Position numbers and translations under genes: made by a program. From positions 1 to 33,504 of the forward strand of contig JAQGAU010000238.1 in the NCBI GenBank assembly GCA_034698045.1: a stretch of 33,504 nucleotides of DNA. Direction: 5' to 3'. The DNA comes from Paramacrobiotus richtersi. Taxonomy: Eukaryota; Tardigrada; Eutardigrada; Parachela; Macrobiotidae. Shown in pieces: positions 10,901 to 21,724 of the stretch (its first letter is position 1; each line of letters opens with the position of its first letter). Under the pieces are notes generated by a model that searched no databases, had not been told where the DNA came from, and saw nothing but the letters and a program-made list of their open reading frames with translations.

Positions 10901-13776
10901 TATGAAAAATATCCAAAATTTATGAATAATATTTTAAAAACTGTTTAACAATTTAGAAGAAGGACGTAAACATCTTCAGAAAGTCCAAAAATTTCATATG
11001 AAATCTGAGAAAATACACTTTAAAAATTCAGCAAGAAATTCGCAAACTTTCTGAACAAGATTTCACCACATAAAATGTCTCAAAACGTGTTCAACAATTT
11101 AAAAAAGTTTGAACACATCCTTGAAAAACCCGAAAATTACACATAAAATACTAGAAATAATGCTTCGAAAATGAGGAGGAAATTCACACAGTTTATCAAG
11201 AAAATTTTAAAAAGGGCTCAGCAAATAAAATATATCTTTGAAAAGTCTAAAAACTGTAGATCAAAAAAAATCTAGGTAATAAACACTCCGAAATATTAGA
11301 AACAAATTCACATAATTTTTCGACAAATATTTAAAAACATATCGATTAACTAAAAAACTTGAAACTTTTTCCCAAAAAAACTTCAAAACAATATTTAAAA
11401 ACTAGTTAATGATTATAAATATTGCAAAAATATTTAATAATTATTCAAAAAAATTCAAATAAATAGGAAGAAAAAAGTACACTTATTTCCACGTGTCTTA
11501 CCCGGAATGACACTGTTCTTCCTGGGCGTCGCATTGTGAAGGAAGAGGCTCTCCTTGGTGACCGGGCCGACGTAGCCGAGGAGCGCAGCGGCAAGGAGTT
11601 GCGTCTCCCGCGGTGAACACTGCTGTAGGGAAAACTTCTCCATGCGGAAGTTGCGACAGACAATTAGGAGCCGTTTCACGGGGCCCATCTTCAACGGCTT
11701 GCGCCGACCGTTCTTGGACAGCCGGTAGACGGCGCTGATGCTGGCGAGGGGAATGTCCAGTAACCCGTGCCACCGCGGATGCCACACGTCTACACACAAT
11801 ATAAAAAAAATAAATACTACACGATAAATAAAATATGCCAAAATACTTCAAAATAAAACCGTAATAATACGTAGACTACATACGCAGACAAAGTAATCAA
11901 AACTAATCTAAATTATTAAAAAACAAGTAAGATAACGAACAAAAACAATCAAAATAAAAACGTAATCCCGTAAAAACATCTACACAAACATCAGGGAAAT
12001 TTTCTTATACTTTACATTTTCTCTTATTCTGTCGTTTACTGTGTCACCAGCTCTTTTTTCAAAAGAATTCTTTGTTTCAAAACACTAAAACAATCATAAT
12101 AAAAATAATAATAAAAGAATCGGAAATCATGAAGAACAAGGAACAAACAATATTAAGAGTGGTAAATATGTTTTAAAATGCACCTAATCATTTCTATACC
12201 CATTTAAAAGTATTATCGATGCAGAATACTTTACCGGCAGCATTGTTTCTTCGAAACTAAGAAATGCGCAGTAAAGGGTATGTCAACAGTATTTTGAGGG
12301 GTTATCGTAGTGTATGGGCTCTGTTTCGCTACTTCTGGCGGTTTCAGCTGCGTTTCTACCGTTATTGCAGTCGACGAGTTTTCATCGGTCATAATAAATA
12401 TTTACATTTAATATTTTCATATAATCATTAATACTTACAATTTAATATTAACATTATATTTAATATTTCGATTTTTTTGCTTGATAATGGAAAAAGCTAT
12501 AAAAGTAACATTTCGATGACCGTGAACTACCGGAATATGTCGACATTCCAGTTGAGAAAACATGACAACACACACGAAGATATTGGTAATGACGTGACAA
12601 AATGGACGAAAAAAACCCAATCAAAAACTGGACACTTACCTTGAATTGTGTGATAATGATCCAGACGATGATCGGGGAATGTGATGGTCTGGAAACTGAC
12701 TTTAAAGTTGGTCACATACAGCTCCCCGATGACTCCCTGCTTGTCCGAGGATAAAGGCTGGAACACTTGCACTCCCTGCACCCGCGCAACAATTTCCTCA
12801 CCTACAATTGACAACTTTAACATACCTGAGAAAAAGAACAACAGGAAAACACTCGTCGAAATTTACAAACTCCACTAAAATAACCAAAAAAAAAGCGGAA
12901 AATTGATAAAAAAAAATTCCTATTCGTCACAATAACCACGAAAAATCTGCAAACAGATATGTCAAAAATACAACAACTGAAGTAAAATAAACCGCGAAAA
13001 GCCAAACAAACTAGGGAAATTTAAAAAAATTAATTATGCCTGTAAATTTTAAAAAAGGCCCTAAAAATCGATTAACAAGTAATTTTCATCGAACGCTCCA
13101 GCAAAAGCACTGCAAAGCATTCAAAAAACCAGAAAACAAAAAAATTAAGGAAAGCACACCGCGATAATCTAAAAAAACGAAGAAAAGCTTCCCGTAATAT
13201 TTTTCGGACAAAATTTCGGATTTTTGTCACAAAAATCAATTTTTTTATGAAATATTCAAAGCCCAAAGGGTTCTACAAAATCGACTGATTTGACGGTTCC
13301 TCTTCTGGTTTTCACAAAAAAAAGATTCAAAAACGGTACCACAAGTGTAAACAACATGATTCTGACGAAAGTTAACAGCGAAACTGCGAAAAAACAGAAG
13401 AGCTTTGTTTTCAAAAAACCTGAAAATTTCCAGAAAAATGATTAAAAAATTCGAAAACAATCCATTTCCCTTCCTTTTCCCAAGAAAACGCATTTAAAAA
13501 ATTACAGAAAAATGGTTATATCAATTACGAACGAAAGAAAACAGGAAAATCAAACGATGGAAGTGTACCAAGTAGTAAAGGAGGCTGAATTGTCACTTCA
13601 GGTGTTTCCAGCACGATTTCTGGTTCCTCATGATCCCCTTCGATCTGACTGGCATGCCGACCGTTTTTCCTATCCCCTTTCTCTAGGAGATTGTTACTGG
13701 CAGCGGAGGCATTGTAATATGAACGGAATAGTCCCTTGGAAATACTTCCCGTCCCACTCGATCCCGAGCCAAACAT
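4962..13776 (-). CDS. myotubularin-related pseudophosphatase, MTMR10/11/12 type, 723 aa, 11 exons
   Basis: Exons (minus, 5' to 3'): 13776-13569, 12825-12640, 11789-11502, 10592-10454, 9811-9644, 9216-9086, 8371-8225, 7535-7363, 6759-6600, 6044-5667, 5155-4962. All junctions are GT-AG and in phase, totalling 2,172 nt, close to human MTMR10-12 in length. Residues about 1-70 are a low-complexity leader, 70-150 a GRAM/PH-like part (GELYVTNFKVSF), and 150-560 the myotubularin phosphatase-like domain (KRLLIVCRNFR, LPKCFVVP, DRDINGVVSGLVQLLLEP, SPVFLLFLDCVFQL). Active myotubularins carry CSDGWDR; here the loop reads KESGDRD, so catalytic Cys and Arg are missing, as in the MTMR10-12 group. Known pseudophosphatases of this family act as adaptors for active myotubularins that dephosphorylate PI3P and PI(3,5)P2. 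The start ATG (MFGSGSSG) is the first in frame. The last two exons are much richer in GC than the introns. The exon 10 donor was chosen for phase; a GTACAG donor 64 nt upstream is the alternative. Confidence 0.92.
6858..7155. repeat. intronic AT-rich minisatellite, about four copies of a 60-75 bp unit
   Basis: Inside the intron between exons 8 and 9 of the myotubularin gene, a unit beginning ATATTCCTCGCAAATTAAA and containing ATCAAAAACAA and TAGCACAAATTA recurs four times in direct orientation with small changes. The third copy is shortened and lacks the CTCGC part. Tandem duplication by slippage or unequal exchange explains it. Confidence 0.8.
8535..8790. repeat. intronic tandem duplication, two copies of about 130 bp
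   Basis: Two diverged direct copies lie in the intron between exons 6 and 7 of the myotubularin gene. The clearest shared stretch is TTTCCGAAATT...AAATGTTATTTTCTTC...GATTATTTTGTGA, starting near 8549 and again near 8683. Both copies are T-rich and have no coding content. Confidence 0.55.
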
Positions 13777-13952
13777 GGTCGTTTAATATGGAATGAATTA
13801 CAGGAAATTTCGCTTGCATGGGGATAAACAGGCAAAAATCGATCACAGACAGATAAAATAGGTGTACAGATCAAAACGGAACAAATAAAAATTATAAAAG
13901 ACTAAAACTATTCAGATAAAAGAGCATCGGGAAGTTATGTGCGTGCCACAAA

Positions 13953-14443
13953 TCAAAATGCGAGTGAAGAAGATCCCGCGAAGAGATCATTAATTTTCTG
14001 CAGCGTCAATACAGCGAGTGAGTCATCCGGACTGATTTGCAATTCAATGCGGGCCAGTTTGACTGTGGTGGACGGAGGGTGATACTGAGCCGTCAGTTTA
14101 TATCTTATTATTTCATAACTGTATAGAAAGTTTAATGATATACTGTTTTTGTTATTCAAACATAAACTACTGAAAACGCACGCTATGTGCACATTTCAGA
14201 CGCTTTCGCGGAGTTTGTGGCCCCTTTCACAGCTTTGCTTACTAATCCACCGACCACTACTGTAGAAAAGGTGGAGCAGTGGTACAGGGAACGTGTCTTT
14301 ACCGGCATTGTATTATTCCCGATCGGCGTCTTGCGGTGATAAATGCGGCTCCCACCGAACACGTCATCCTCGCACATGCATTCCGGAGTCTGGTTGGATT
14401 TTCCCATATTCATTTTTATCCGAGGAGTCGGGAGTCGTACCAT
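13953..14443 (-). CDS. probable two-exon gene of unknown function, 138 aa
   Basis: Exon 1 (14443-14193) opens with MVRLPTPRIKMNMG and ends in phase 2 at a GTGCAC donor. Exon 2 (14118-13953) begins after a TATACAG acceptor and continues in frame to a stop. The joined frame is 417 nt and reads ...KASEIYEIIRYKLTAQY... and KLARIELQISPDDSLAVLTL. It has no signal peptide or membrane segment. The second half alternates hydrophobic and polar residues like a folded domain, but I recognise no family. It lies 176 bp upstream of the myotubularin start on the same strand and head-to-head with the F-box gene at 14549, about 105 bp apart, so the two divergent genes may share a promoter region. Support is phase-consistent splicing only. 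Confidence 0.45.
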
Positions 14444-14548
14444 AGGTTTTACATTGAAATTATATAATTAAGTACAGCACTGTGATTATTAGAAATCTTG
14501 TACAGGTGTTTTTTTTCTTTATCCGTTCGAGAAATCTTTTACGCAACC

Positions 14549-15815
14549 ATGCGAAATCCATTCAAACGCTCTTCTCCTGGAAATAACCAGCGTTCCTTGG
14601 CGAACTTCCCACCCGAGATTCTGCAGGAGATTTTCGGTTTCCTTGATCTGTGCCAACAAATCCGCCTCCGTAGTGTTTGTCGGCGTTGGAGTAATGGTTT
14701 GCCGTTTTATACTGCTAATACGAAATACCTCTGGATCGATGTGGACTGTGTTGTAACAACGCAAAAGAAGAATGATTGTGGTACCTATAACAAGAATAAG
14801 TTGAGGAATTTATATCTGAACAAATACTATCATGAGCGCGTGGAAATCCTGGTCTTCTCAGGAGATCTGACTGACCGCTGGTATTTCCATGGGCTAAATG
14901 TTGTCGCGCGGTTTTTGAAGGCAGTACATGAGGATTCGCAACGGCCTCCACTGAAGCAACTGATACTTTCGTCCGCTTCCGTTGGAATGGCAGAACGTCC
15001 CGGACTATTTGACACGACGATGCAGTTTGTCGCAGAATGGCTGCAAGGAACCTGTGAATCAATCGTATTCCGTAACACTATCATTGCCGATTTCTCCCGT
15101 TCCAAAACGAGCAAAGTAAGGCTTAATGGGCACTTGGACTTGTCGTTATCCCCTTTGGAATGTGCGTGCCGTTTCTGGGATATGGTGGAAGCGTTACTTG
15201 TTTTGGACGCAAAGAAGAAGAAACGTGTAGAAAAGTGGGTGACACGGTCGTTTCGCAGCGGTGCTGATTTTCCGAAGTTTGATCAGCAACAAGTAAGCCT
15301 TATATAATATTACTGTATCATCACAACACGCTTTATATAGGTACATATATTGGCGCCATCAAGCGCCGTGTAAACTAGTAGCTGCAAGCCCAGGCATCAC
15401 AAACCAGAACAATTTCCCCTCATCAAACAAATCTTGCGCTCTTTTACGTACACAGAAACACAGTTCTGCATTCTTTTGTTTGCCCTGTTTCCCCACGTTG
15501 ATACATACAATAAGTACTTGAACCACAATTACCACATATGACCGGTGTACTTCTGTGCAGGTTATTATGCGTTTTCAGCGGTGTGACCCGCGTCCCGGTG
15601 CATGTACCGATTTCGGAGTCGGCGAGGAGGAATTCAAGAATACGTCGTACTATCTCCCGATGCTGAGCAAAGCGACACTGGTCGGACTGCTGCAAAAGAA
15701 ACAACGCATAGCATCGAACCGCAGGTACTGGATGCGGACAACACTGTTGCCACTATACAACTGGTTTTGTTTACGTTTTGTTGTCGGATCGCATGGTGAT
15801 TATATAGCGCATTAA
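14549..15815 (+). CDS. F-box protein, 332 aa, two exons
   Basis: Exon 1 (14549-15292) ends at a GTAAGC donor in phase 0; exon 2 (15561-15815) starts after TGTGCAG. The start ATG (MRNPFKRSSPG, context CAACCATGC) was preferred over an in-frame ATG 17 codons upstream. Residues about 14-55 are an F-box: LANFPPEILQEIFGFLD followed by RLRSVCRRW. F-box proteins recruit substrates to SCF (Skp1-Cullin-F-box) ubiquitin ligases through this segment. The remaining 280 residues presumably form the substrate-binding part but show no repeat or domain I can name; there is a basic KKKKRVEKW stretch near the end of exon 1. A decayed second copy lies at about 18190-18770. Linkage to the LRR array looks like co-duplication rather than shared function. 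Confidence 0.8.
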
Positions 15816-17031
15816 CTATCCGATTCACTGGCTATTCGCCTGCAATGACTGTACATGTTGTGCCGCTAGGACGGTAACACATCTGTACATTGGTACTAAA
15901 CACCAATAATTTGTGCTATGTCAGTTAGTTATAATTAATGCGCACCAATATGTGTTTTATTAATCTAAACTGTCCAGAACGTTCCATGGTATCTGGTAAC
16001 GATTTTGGTTGTTTTGTTAATGTCTGATCTTTAATTGTACAGCAGGTTGCGCTGATTCAGCTGTGTACTAATGCTCCGTAAAATAATGCGACATCCCCCC
16101 TTAGCGCAGTCGAAGTGCTCGGTTGGTTCTGACAGTCTGGCGAATCGGCTGTGCAAGCCAAGGGCTAAAATTAACTTAACGCTTCTGAACGAATCGCAAC
16201 CGACTGTTTGCCGCTTTGGGATACCGGGGCAAGTAATCGGTTACTGGGCAATGTTCGAACGGTACAAAGTTAGCCGTTGGTCACCCAGCACTTCGATACA
16301 AGCCGCGCCGGACACCCCTTTATTAAACTTCGGCCACATGAACGCAGAGAAATGAGCACAGAAAGAAACGCAATGTCCGAACGGAGCACTGAAGGGCGTC
16401 CGCTAGCTGGTTGCGCAGAAAGAGACAAATGAACATCGGAAGAACAACATGTATACCACGAGAACATGTAGCCCCATGATTACAATGACCAGCGAAACAG
16501 GGAGGGCGGGAGGGTTGTGCAAAAACCTTTAAGTTTCCTGAAGTTAATCAATTTGCAGGTGAACTGTAAGCTTAAACAGTGATCACTGATCAGGAACCCA
16601 TACATCATAAAGCTGTGGCCTTCGTTGCCAAGCAGTGCTTGGCAAACATAGCGGCTCGTTCTGCGTTAACTACATTTAGCGCTTTTGCGCTAAATGGCTT
16701 TATCGCATTCCACGTTTACAAACAATGGTACACCTTTGCTAATGTTGACAACACGTTGACCTATAAAAAAAAGGTTGGGTGCAATAAAATGCACTAAAAT
16801 AAACGATTATTTGGGAAATTGCTGCTGGCTTCGGGCGAACAGAAACGTCTTGACGCTAAACGCCACGTTTAGACAAACAACAAGACAGATTTAACTGTAA
16901 GACATGTATGCACAGTGCCAATGGTTTACATAAATATAAGGGTGCTGAATTTCTGAACTTAGCTCAGTATACGTAATTCAACATTATTCTGTTGTCAGTT
17001 TCTGAATTTGAGGAGCTGAAACACGACAAAA
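15816..17031. other. intergenic; two perfect hairpins and the upstream block of LRR copy A
   Basis: No convincing gene is seen. 16625-16696 holds two perfect inverted repeats (separate entry). From about 16800 to 17031 the DNA resembles the region upstream of LRR copy B: GAAATTGCTGCTGGC...GGGCGAACA matches GAAATTATTGCCGGC...GGGCGAACATAAA at 19084. A TATA-like TACATAAATATAAGG occurs near 16928. Confidence 0.5.
16625..16696. repeat. two adjacent perfect inverted repeats (potential hairpins)
   Basis: TTGCCAAGC-AGT-GCTTGGCAA occupies 16625-16645 (9-bp arms, 3-bp loop). CATTTAGCGC-TTTT-GCGCTAAATG occupies 16673-16696 (10-bp arms, 4-bp loop). Both arms are perfect. A weaker one, CTAAACG-CCA-CGTTTAG, follows near 16856. 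They are non-coding and of unknown role. Confidence 0.75.
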
Positions 17032-17796
17032 ATTCTCTGGAGGAGGGTTGCATATATTGATCCTGTTATCGGTAGGTCGAGGCAGTTCTAGATACATGCA
17101 TAAACAACTACCTGTGACGTTTCATTGACTGCATAACTGTGTACTTTTTGTTGTACAACCAGCATAGTTGTTTGCCATAGACTGCATAACGCGCCTCAGA
17201 ACAAACACGTCTCGGTTCTGCAGTATTTGATCAAAAACAGTGAGCAAATCCGGAATCACAGCGCCAACCGCGCAGCGGCCGTGACCCTCAAAGGCAGCAC
17301 GTCCCTCGTCGACCCTGTCATCTTCGCACCGATCAGCCAGCACATTGTTGAGTTCGTCCTCCAGGGCATGTCGCAAGCTCCGGCTCCCCGCATTCCGTCT
17401 GGTCAACTTGCTCGATGTACGAACTGCCGTGATCCCGGACTTCAGCTGCACAAGGCCGATTTCAGTGGGATGAAGAACATCCGCGCCATCGAATTCAAAG
17501 GCACCCCGATTGAGTCGATTGAGGCCGGCACGTTCACGGATCTTCCCACACTACAAACTTTGCTTCTTAACAATCGCGTGGGACATTTGGATCAGGATCT
17601 GGTAACCGTTGGGCTGCGATTCCACTGCAATCCACAGAGCTCTTGGTTGTGGGAGTTTTTGATCGGGAAACCTGAAGTTCAGAAAGACCGGGGATATGCA
17701 GTGACGTTTAAGCTGGGGAAGTACAGAAGTGGTCCCATCTATGTGGAGCAGCCTAGCGCCAACTGTACGGGGAACGGGACGGCGGTCAGCGTTTGA
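17032..17796 (+). pseudogene. LRR array copy A: decayed secreted LRR gene (type I)
   Basis: The signal-peptide exon survives as a relic at 17032-17071, recognisable against copies B-D (ATTCTCTGG...GATCCTGTTATCG before GT), but its ATG has become ATT and its frame is shifted. The second exon is missing; only about 150 bp separate the relic from exon 3. Exon 3 (17224-17796) starts after TTCTGCAG and stays open to the normal stop: YLIKNSEQIRN, DPGLQLHKADFSGMKN, EFKGTPIESIEAGTFTDLP, NCTGNGTAVS. Between codons about 57 and 75 it is out of frame with its relatives (PRIPSGQLARCT in place of SRFPAFGLTNLVDLRF), so small indels have scrambled the first LRR. Without exons 1 and 2 it could not make a secreted protein of the family. 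Confidence 0.75.
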
Positions 17797-17911
17797 ACCA
17801 AAATTTGTCTTCCTTGATTATCTGTACGATTCTCGTACATTACGACTTAAATCATATATTTTTAAAAGGGGGCTCTACAAATTATTACAAATTATTCGAG
17901 TGGCGGTTTAA

Positions 17912-18189
17912 AATCAGGTAAATATCTTTTGTGAATAATTCATATATTCAGAACCGGCATCGTTAATTATTCCCACACGCTGTCGCTGTCCAACGCAAAG
18001 CCGTTAAATGAGCGTTGGTTGCGCTTCCACTGCACGTGCACGCTCGGTCTGGGTTAAATTATGTCGGGCATGCCGGCGATGTACCGTTCAATCATGGTCT
18101 CAATGCGTATATCGCAGAAAACCGTTCTCGCGGAAACTAAGCCCGCGAGAGCTGGAATCCACAATACCGCCGGTGCATCCTTTCTCTAT
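17912..18189. other. spacer between LRR copy A and the F-box pseudogene
   Basis: No feature is identifiable. Frames in this stretch do not match the 5' part of the F-box gene, so the pseudogene's 5' half, including the F-box itself, is either deleted or too diverged to see. Confidence 0.35.
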
Positions 18190-18770
18190 ACCAAATATCT
18201 GCAAGGATTGCTATCGGTTGCGCGCGTTTTGAAGCTTGCACATGAGAACTCACGACGGCCCCCACTGACACAAGTAACACGCTACCGCTACCTACCGCGA
18301 AGTAATTCCGCTACTGTTGGAATGACCGAATCTCAGAGCATGCGATGGACGACACTGCAGGATCAATCGTTTTCCGCGACAGAATCTTTGCCGATTACGT
18401 ACCAGTTCAGAAATGGAAAAAGTAAAGACTATCGGGCGCTGGGAGTTGTCCCAAAAACGGTACGCACCTTGCAGAGGGGCTAAAAGCCCTTCCGTGCTTG
18501 GAAATATGGTGGAAACGGTAATTGTTTGTGACGCTAAGAAGAAGAAACGCGTGGAGGAAAGATGGTACAAGACCGGTTTGACTCATGGTATACATGCTTT
18601 ATTACTTCAGATCTGTCAATTTTGCCCATAAGGACGTGGACAGTGAGAACGTGCGAATCGGATGTGATTCAGTGCAGGTTATTTTACATTTCAAACTTGC
18701 GGACCGCGTATTCCCAGTGAAATGGCAGTTCAGCCCTGCTGGTTTAATTTGGCCCTTTATGTACGCATAA
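18190..18770 (+). pseudogene. decayed duplicate of the F-box gene
   Basis: It aligns with the 3' half of the F-box gene at 14549. SVARVLKLAHENSRRPPLTQ corresponds to VVARFLKAVHEDSQRPPLKQ, and SATVGM to SASVGM. NMVETVIVCDAKKKKRVEE corresponds to DMVEALLVLDAKKKKRVEK. The exon 2 acceptor is also kept (GTGCAGGTTATT at about 18673). Deletions and frameshifts break the frame, much of exon 2 is gone, and the F-box-coding 5' part is not found. It sits between LRR copies A and B just as the intact gene sits before copy A, so F-box and LRR genes were duplicated together. Confidence 0.7.
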
Positions 18771-18984
18771 CGAGTTCGTGCACGGTGCGCCCATTTGGCA
18801 CATTACTGCACTGTAAACATATTAGTTGCGAGATTCCATTGTGCGTACCTAAAATAATGTGAAATTCTTCTAGGTTGTCGAGATAACATGCGTACTCGAG
18901 CTTTTCCATCTGACAGGCTGATAGCCTGAGAACTGGCTACGTGTAAGAAAGTTAGCCTCGGAATAAACTTTGCGGAAGTTCACA

Positions 18985-19275
18985 TTTATCTGATCAAGTA
19001 AGGTAGAGCTTACATTGAAGAGAACACGGTGACTCATAAAACAAGACTGGGGGCATCGAAGTTTAGCAGACAACGATCGCACTGGAAATTATTGCCGGCC
19101 TGGGGCGAACATAAAGTGAGCCACGTCCTGCCAAGACAGTATGGATCAAAATCAACGATAACAACGTGTAGGAACTGGCATATAACGGCACCGAATGGCT
19201 GAAATATACATATTACAGTAAGTTAGGAATTTCGGGCCTGACAATTCTTATTGAAGAATTTTAACACGGTCGACA
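18985..19275 (+). promoter_or_regulatory. type I upstream block of LRR copy B
   Basis: A block beginning CTGATCAAGTAAGG precedes the signal exon of copy B. It recurs before copy C (about 21725-22004, CTGATCAAATAAGG) and, truncated, before E (about 25628-25724). Shared pieces are CTCATAAAACAAG/CTCGTAAAACAAC, a GTTTAGCAG/GTTCAGCAG CAACGATC motif, and, next to the ATG, GAGGAATTTTAAC/GAAGAATTTTAAC. It probably contains the promoter and 5' leader; no factor site is claimed. Confidence 0.5.
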
Positions 19276-20480
19276 ATGCGGTGGAGCGGTTGCATCTTAT
19301 TACTCTTTTTTATCGGTAAGTTGTAGACCTACATAGTCATCCAGAGCAGCCGTTAATCTGGGAAGATTTGTCACGAACTGCACGTTTTTCAGGCGGGCCA
19401 GTCATGGGAGAGCTGTTCAACTTTGACGTATCTTCTCTACGTCCTGATGAGCTGTGTTCGTTAACGGCCATTTGGCGAAAACAAACTAAACAACGATTTC
19501 CAAATGAACCCATGGCTAATTTCTGCCCCGTCCAAACTCATATCAAATTAAGTGCTGGCGGAGATGATCGGGGCGATCCGGCCGGTACGGCGAAAACGGT
19601 AAGTTTTCCGTGAATTCGCTAGCCAAAAATTTTGGCCATGCAAATGCATTACGTCTAACGTCCTGCAAAAACCATACTTCTATTCTCATGGATTCGGTTT
19701 TCACACCTTATTGTATGTCGAGAAAAAGTCTAAAACTAATGTTCTGTAATGAAAACTAATACACGCTATTTTTCCGGTATCCATCTCACCGGAAAATTAT
19801 ACTGAAGTTTTACGTTTCATTTTAGAAACTATAACTACTCAGAAATAGCTCGAAAGGAACTTGCAAAGGTAAGCATTTTAATTTTCCAGGATTTAATTCA
19901 AGATATAGAGCAAGTTCGGAACAAGAGCGCAAACCGCGCCGTGGCCGTGTACCTCGGGAGCGATCCCTCCATAATCGATGGCTCCATCTTTGCACCAATC
20001 GGCCAGCAGATTGTCGAGCTGATAATCCATCAAATGTCCAAAGGTGACCTGACCTCCCGGTTTCCCGGCTTCGGTCTGACCAACCTTGTCGATTTGCGCT
20101 TCTGGTACTGCCGTGATCCCGGACTCAGTCTGCACAAGGCCGATTTCAGCGGAATGAAGAACATCCGCGCCATCGAATTCAAAGGAACCCCGATCGAGTC
20201 GATCGAGACAGGCACGTTCACGGATCTCCCCACACTGCAGACTTTGGCTCTGATCAACGACCTCACCGACTGGGATGAGGGGCGGATGGCTGTGTGGCAT
20301 CGCTTGAAGTGCGACGCAAAGAACGCCTGGTTGTGGCAGTTCATGACAGGTAAACCGGACCTTGAGAAAAGCCGAGGAATCGGGAAGATCTTCACGCTGG
20401 GGAACTTTACAAGCACTTTTCTGGATGTTGACCAACCCACTGCAGACTGTACAGGAAACGGGACGGCAGTCAGTGCTTGA
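19276..20480 (+). CDS. LRR array copy B: intact secreted LRR protein (type I), 278 aa
   Basis: Exons: 19276-19315, 19393-19598 and 19890-20480, all GT-AG, phases 1 and 0. Exon 1 encodes MRWSGCILLLFFI, a short signal peptide completed across the intron. Exon 2 has ELFNFDVSSLRPDELCSL and FCPVQTHIKLSAG, a two-Cys N-terminal cap or linker. Exon 3 has a helical start (DLIQDIEQVRNKS), then LRRs: LVDLRFWYCRDPGL and a textbook 24-residue unit IRAIEFKGTPIESIETGTFT. A cap resembling LRRCT follows (LKCDAKNAWLWQF) and a final Cys (DCTGNGT). N-glycosylation sequons are NFT and NGT. There is no membrane segment, so it is expected to be secreted. LRRs of this class bind proteins; the ligand is unknown. Five cysteines in the mature chain is an odd number shared across the family. 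Confidence 0.85.
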
Positions 20481-20671
20481 GGTGCGCTCAGTCTGCTTCG
20501 AACTGAATAGTTCGATTACAAGATTTTGGTCCGGCAATTTTAACAGTCGCGGTGGTGGCGATAATAATTAGGAAAAACTGGTAAAATTAATGTCTATCCG
20601 TGCATGAACTATTTTCCGCTAGCCAACAGCACAGTCCGTGTGTAATTATCATCTAATCATAATTGTTTAAA

Positions 20672-20943
20672 GTCTGGTTTTCGCTGGAACGTTCACAACA
20701 GCATGTTTACTGGTACTCGGCGGGCGAGCTGTTATGTCGTAATAATTGTTCCTTTAATGCTTGTTAAGCTATGCTTTACCAAGAGTTGTCTGGCTGGTGG
20801 CATATAAATTTAACTACCTGCGAGCTTTGGGCGAACATAAACTGCATGGCGACAAAACTGTGAGTCAGGAGCAATGTAAGACCGTATTTTACATGCACAC
20901 TGGTATATATGACAGTGCCGAATTTCTTAATGCTTTGCAGTAG
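20672..20943 (+). promoter_or_regulatory. orphan type II upstream block (no gene follows)
   Basis: This block matches the upstream regions of copies D (about 23798-24089) and F (about 27015-27296). Shared landmarks, in order, are AACGTTCA...AGCATGTTTACTG, then ...TAATATTCTTGTTC/TAATAATTGTTCC, AGTTGTCT(A/G)GC(C/T)GG, and GAATTTCTTAATGCTTTGCA/GAATTTCTGAATACTTTACA. In D and F a signal-peptide exon follows within about 60 bp; here none does. It is most simply the remnant of a lost type II gene between B and C. Confidence 0.55.
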
Positions 20944-21724
20944 GTAAATGATATCCTCACAATTGTCAGTATCATCATCAAGATCAAAAGCCGATAAAAT
21001 TCCACAACGACACTTCAGTTCTCTATAATTTGTACAGTAAGAATCTTTCCTTACTAGGAAAGATTTGTGTCGTGTCTGCCTTACTATCAGTTGGTGGTTA
21101 GCAAAGCGAAGTTGATGGGCAAGAAAAAATGTATTCTGTAAGCTGTTTTACAGGACACTGGCACTTATGAGCCGGTAAAACGTCATATTGTGCCATAGGT
21201 CAGTGATGTTAGTCAGCATGAAATATCATCACCAGACCTCAACCTTGACCCTTAACCGATGGCTTACTATGTAATTTGAACGATTTATTGTATAGCAATA
21301 AACTCGGAGACGGAAAAACAGATGTTAACACCATATACATTCAAATGAAACCCTTTTCCCAGTCTGCACGGATGGATAAAAGCAGACTGCGATTACCCCG
21401 CATTCATCCCGATACCTAGAAACATTGATTACATCCCATTGGTTTACGTTGGTTGTGCGCAACACCACTCAGGTCAGCTCATGCGTGTTGCTTCGTGTGT
21501 GTTTGCTATCTTTGTGGACGAAAACTGCCGTTTCCGGAAGACTTGTACCGCTGCGTTTCGCAACGATCGTAAGGTTGTCGTTTACACAATCAGGCTTTTT
21601 ATGCAATATTTCATGGGGCCGGCTCTGGCAACCACAGTCTATCATGTAAGTATTGGTCTATGCAGTGAAATGTTAACAGCTAACACTTCCGCGCGATGAA
21701 ATTCGGGCGATTTCTCATGCAAGT
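20944..21724. other. spacer where a type II LRR gene would be expected
   Basis: No LRR exon is recognisable here. A frame at 21439-21699 contains AQHHSGQLMRVASCVFAIFV and DENCRFRKTC, but has no splice context or family match, so I do not call it. An AATAAA occurs near 21298. Confidence 0.4.

Noticed and set aside
21439-21699. Frame with AQHHSGQL...DENCRFRKTC, considered as an exon of the lost type II gene
   Set aside because: It shows no similarity to any of the three LRR-family exons and lacks family splice boundaries.
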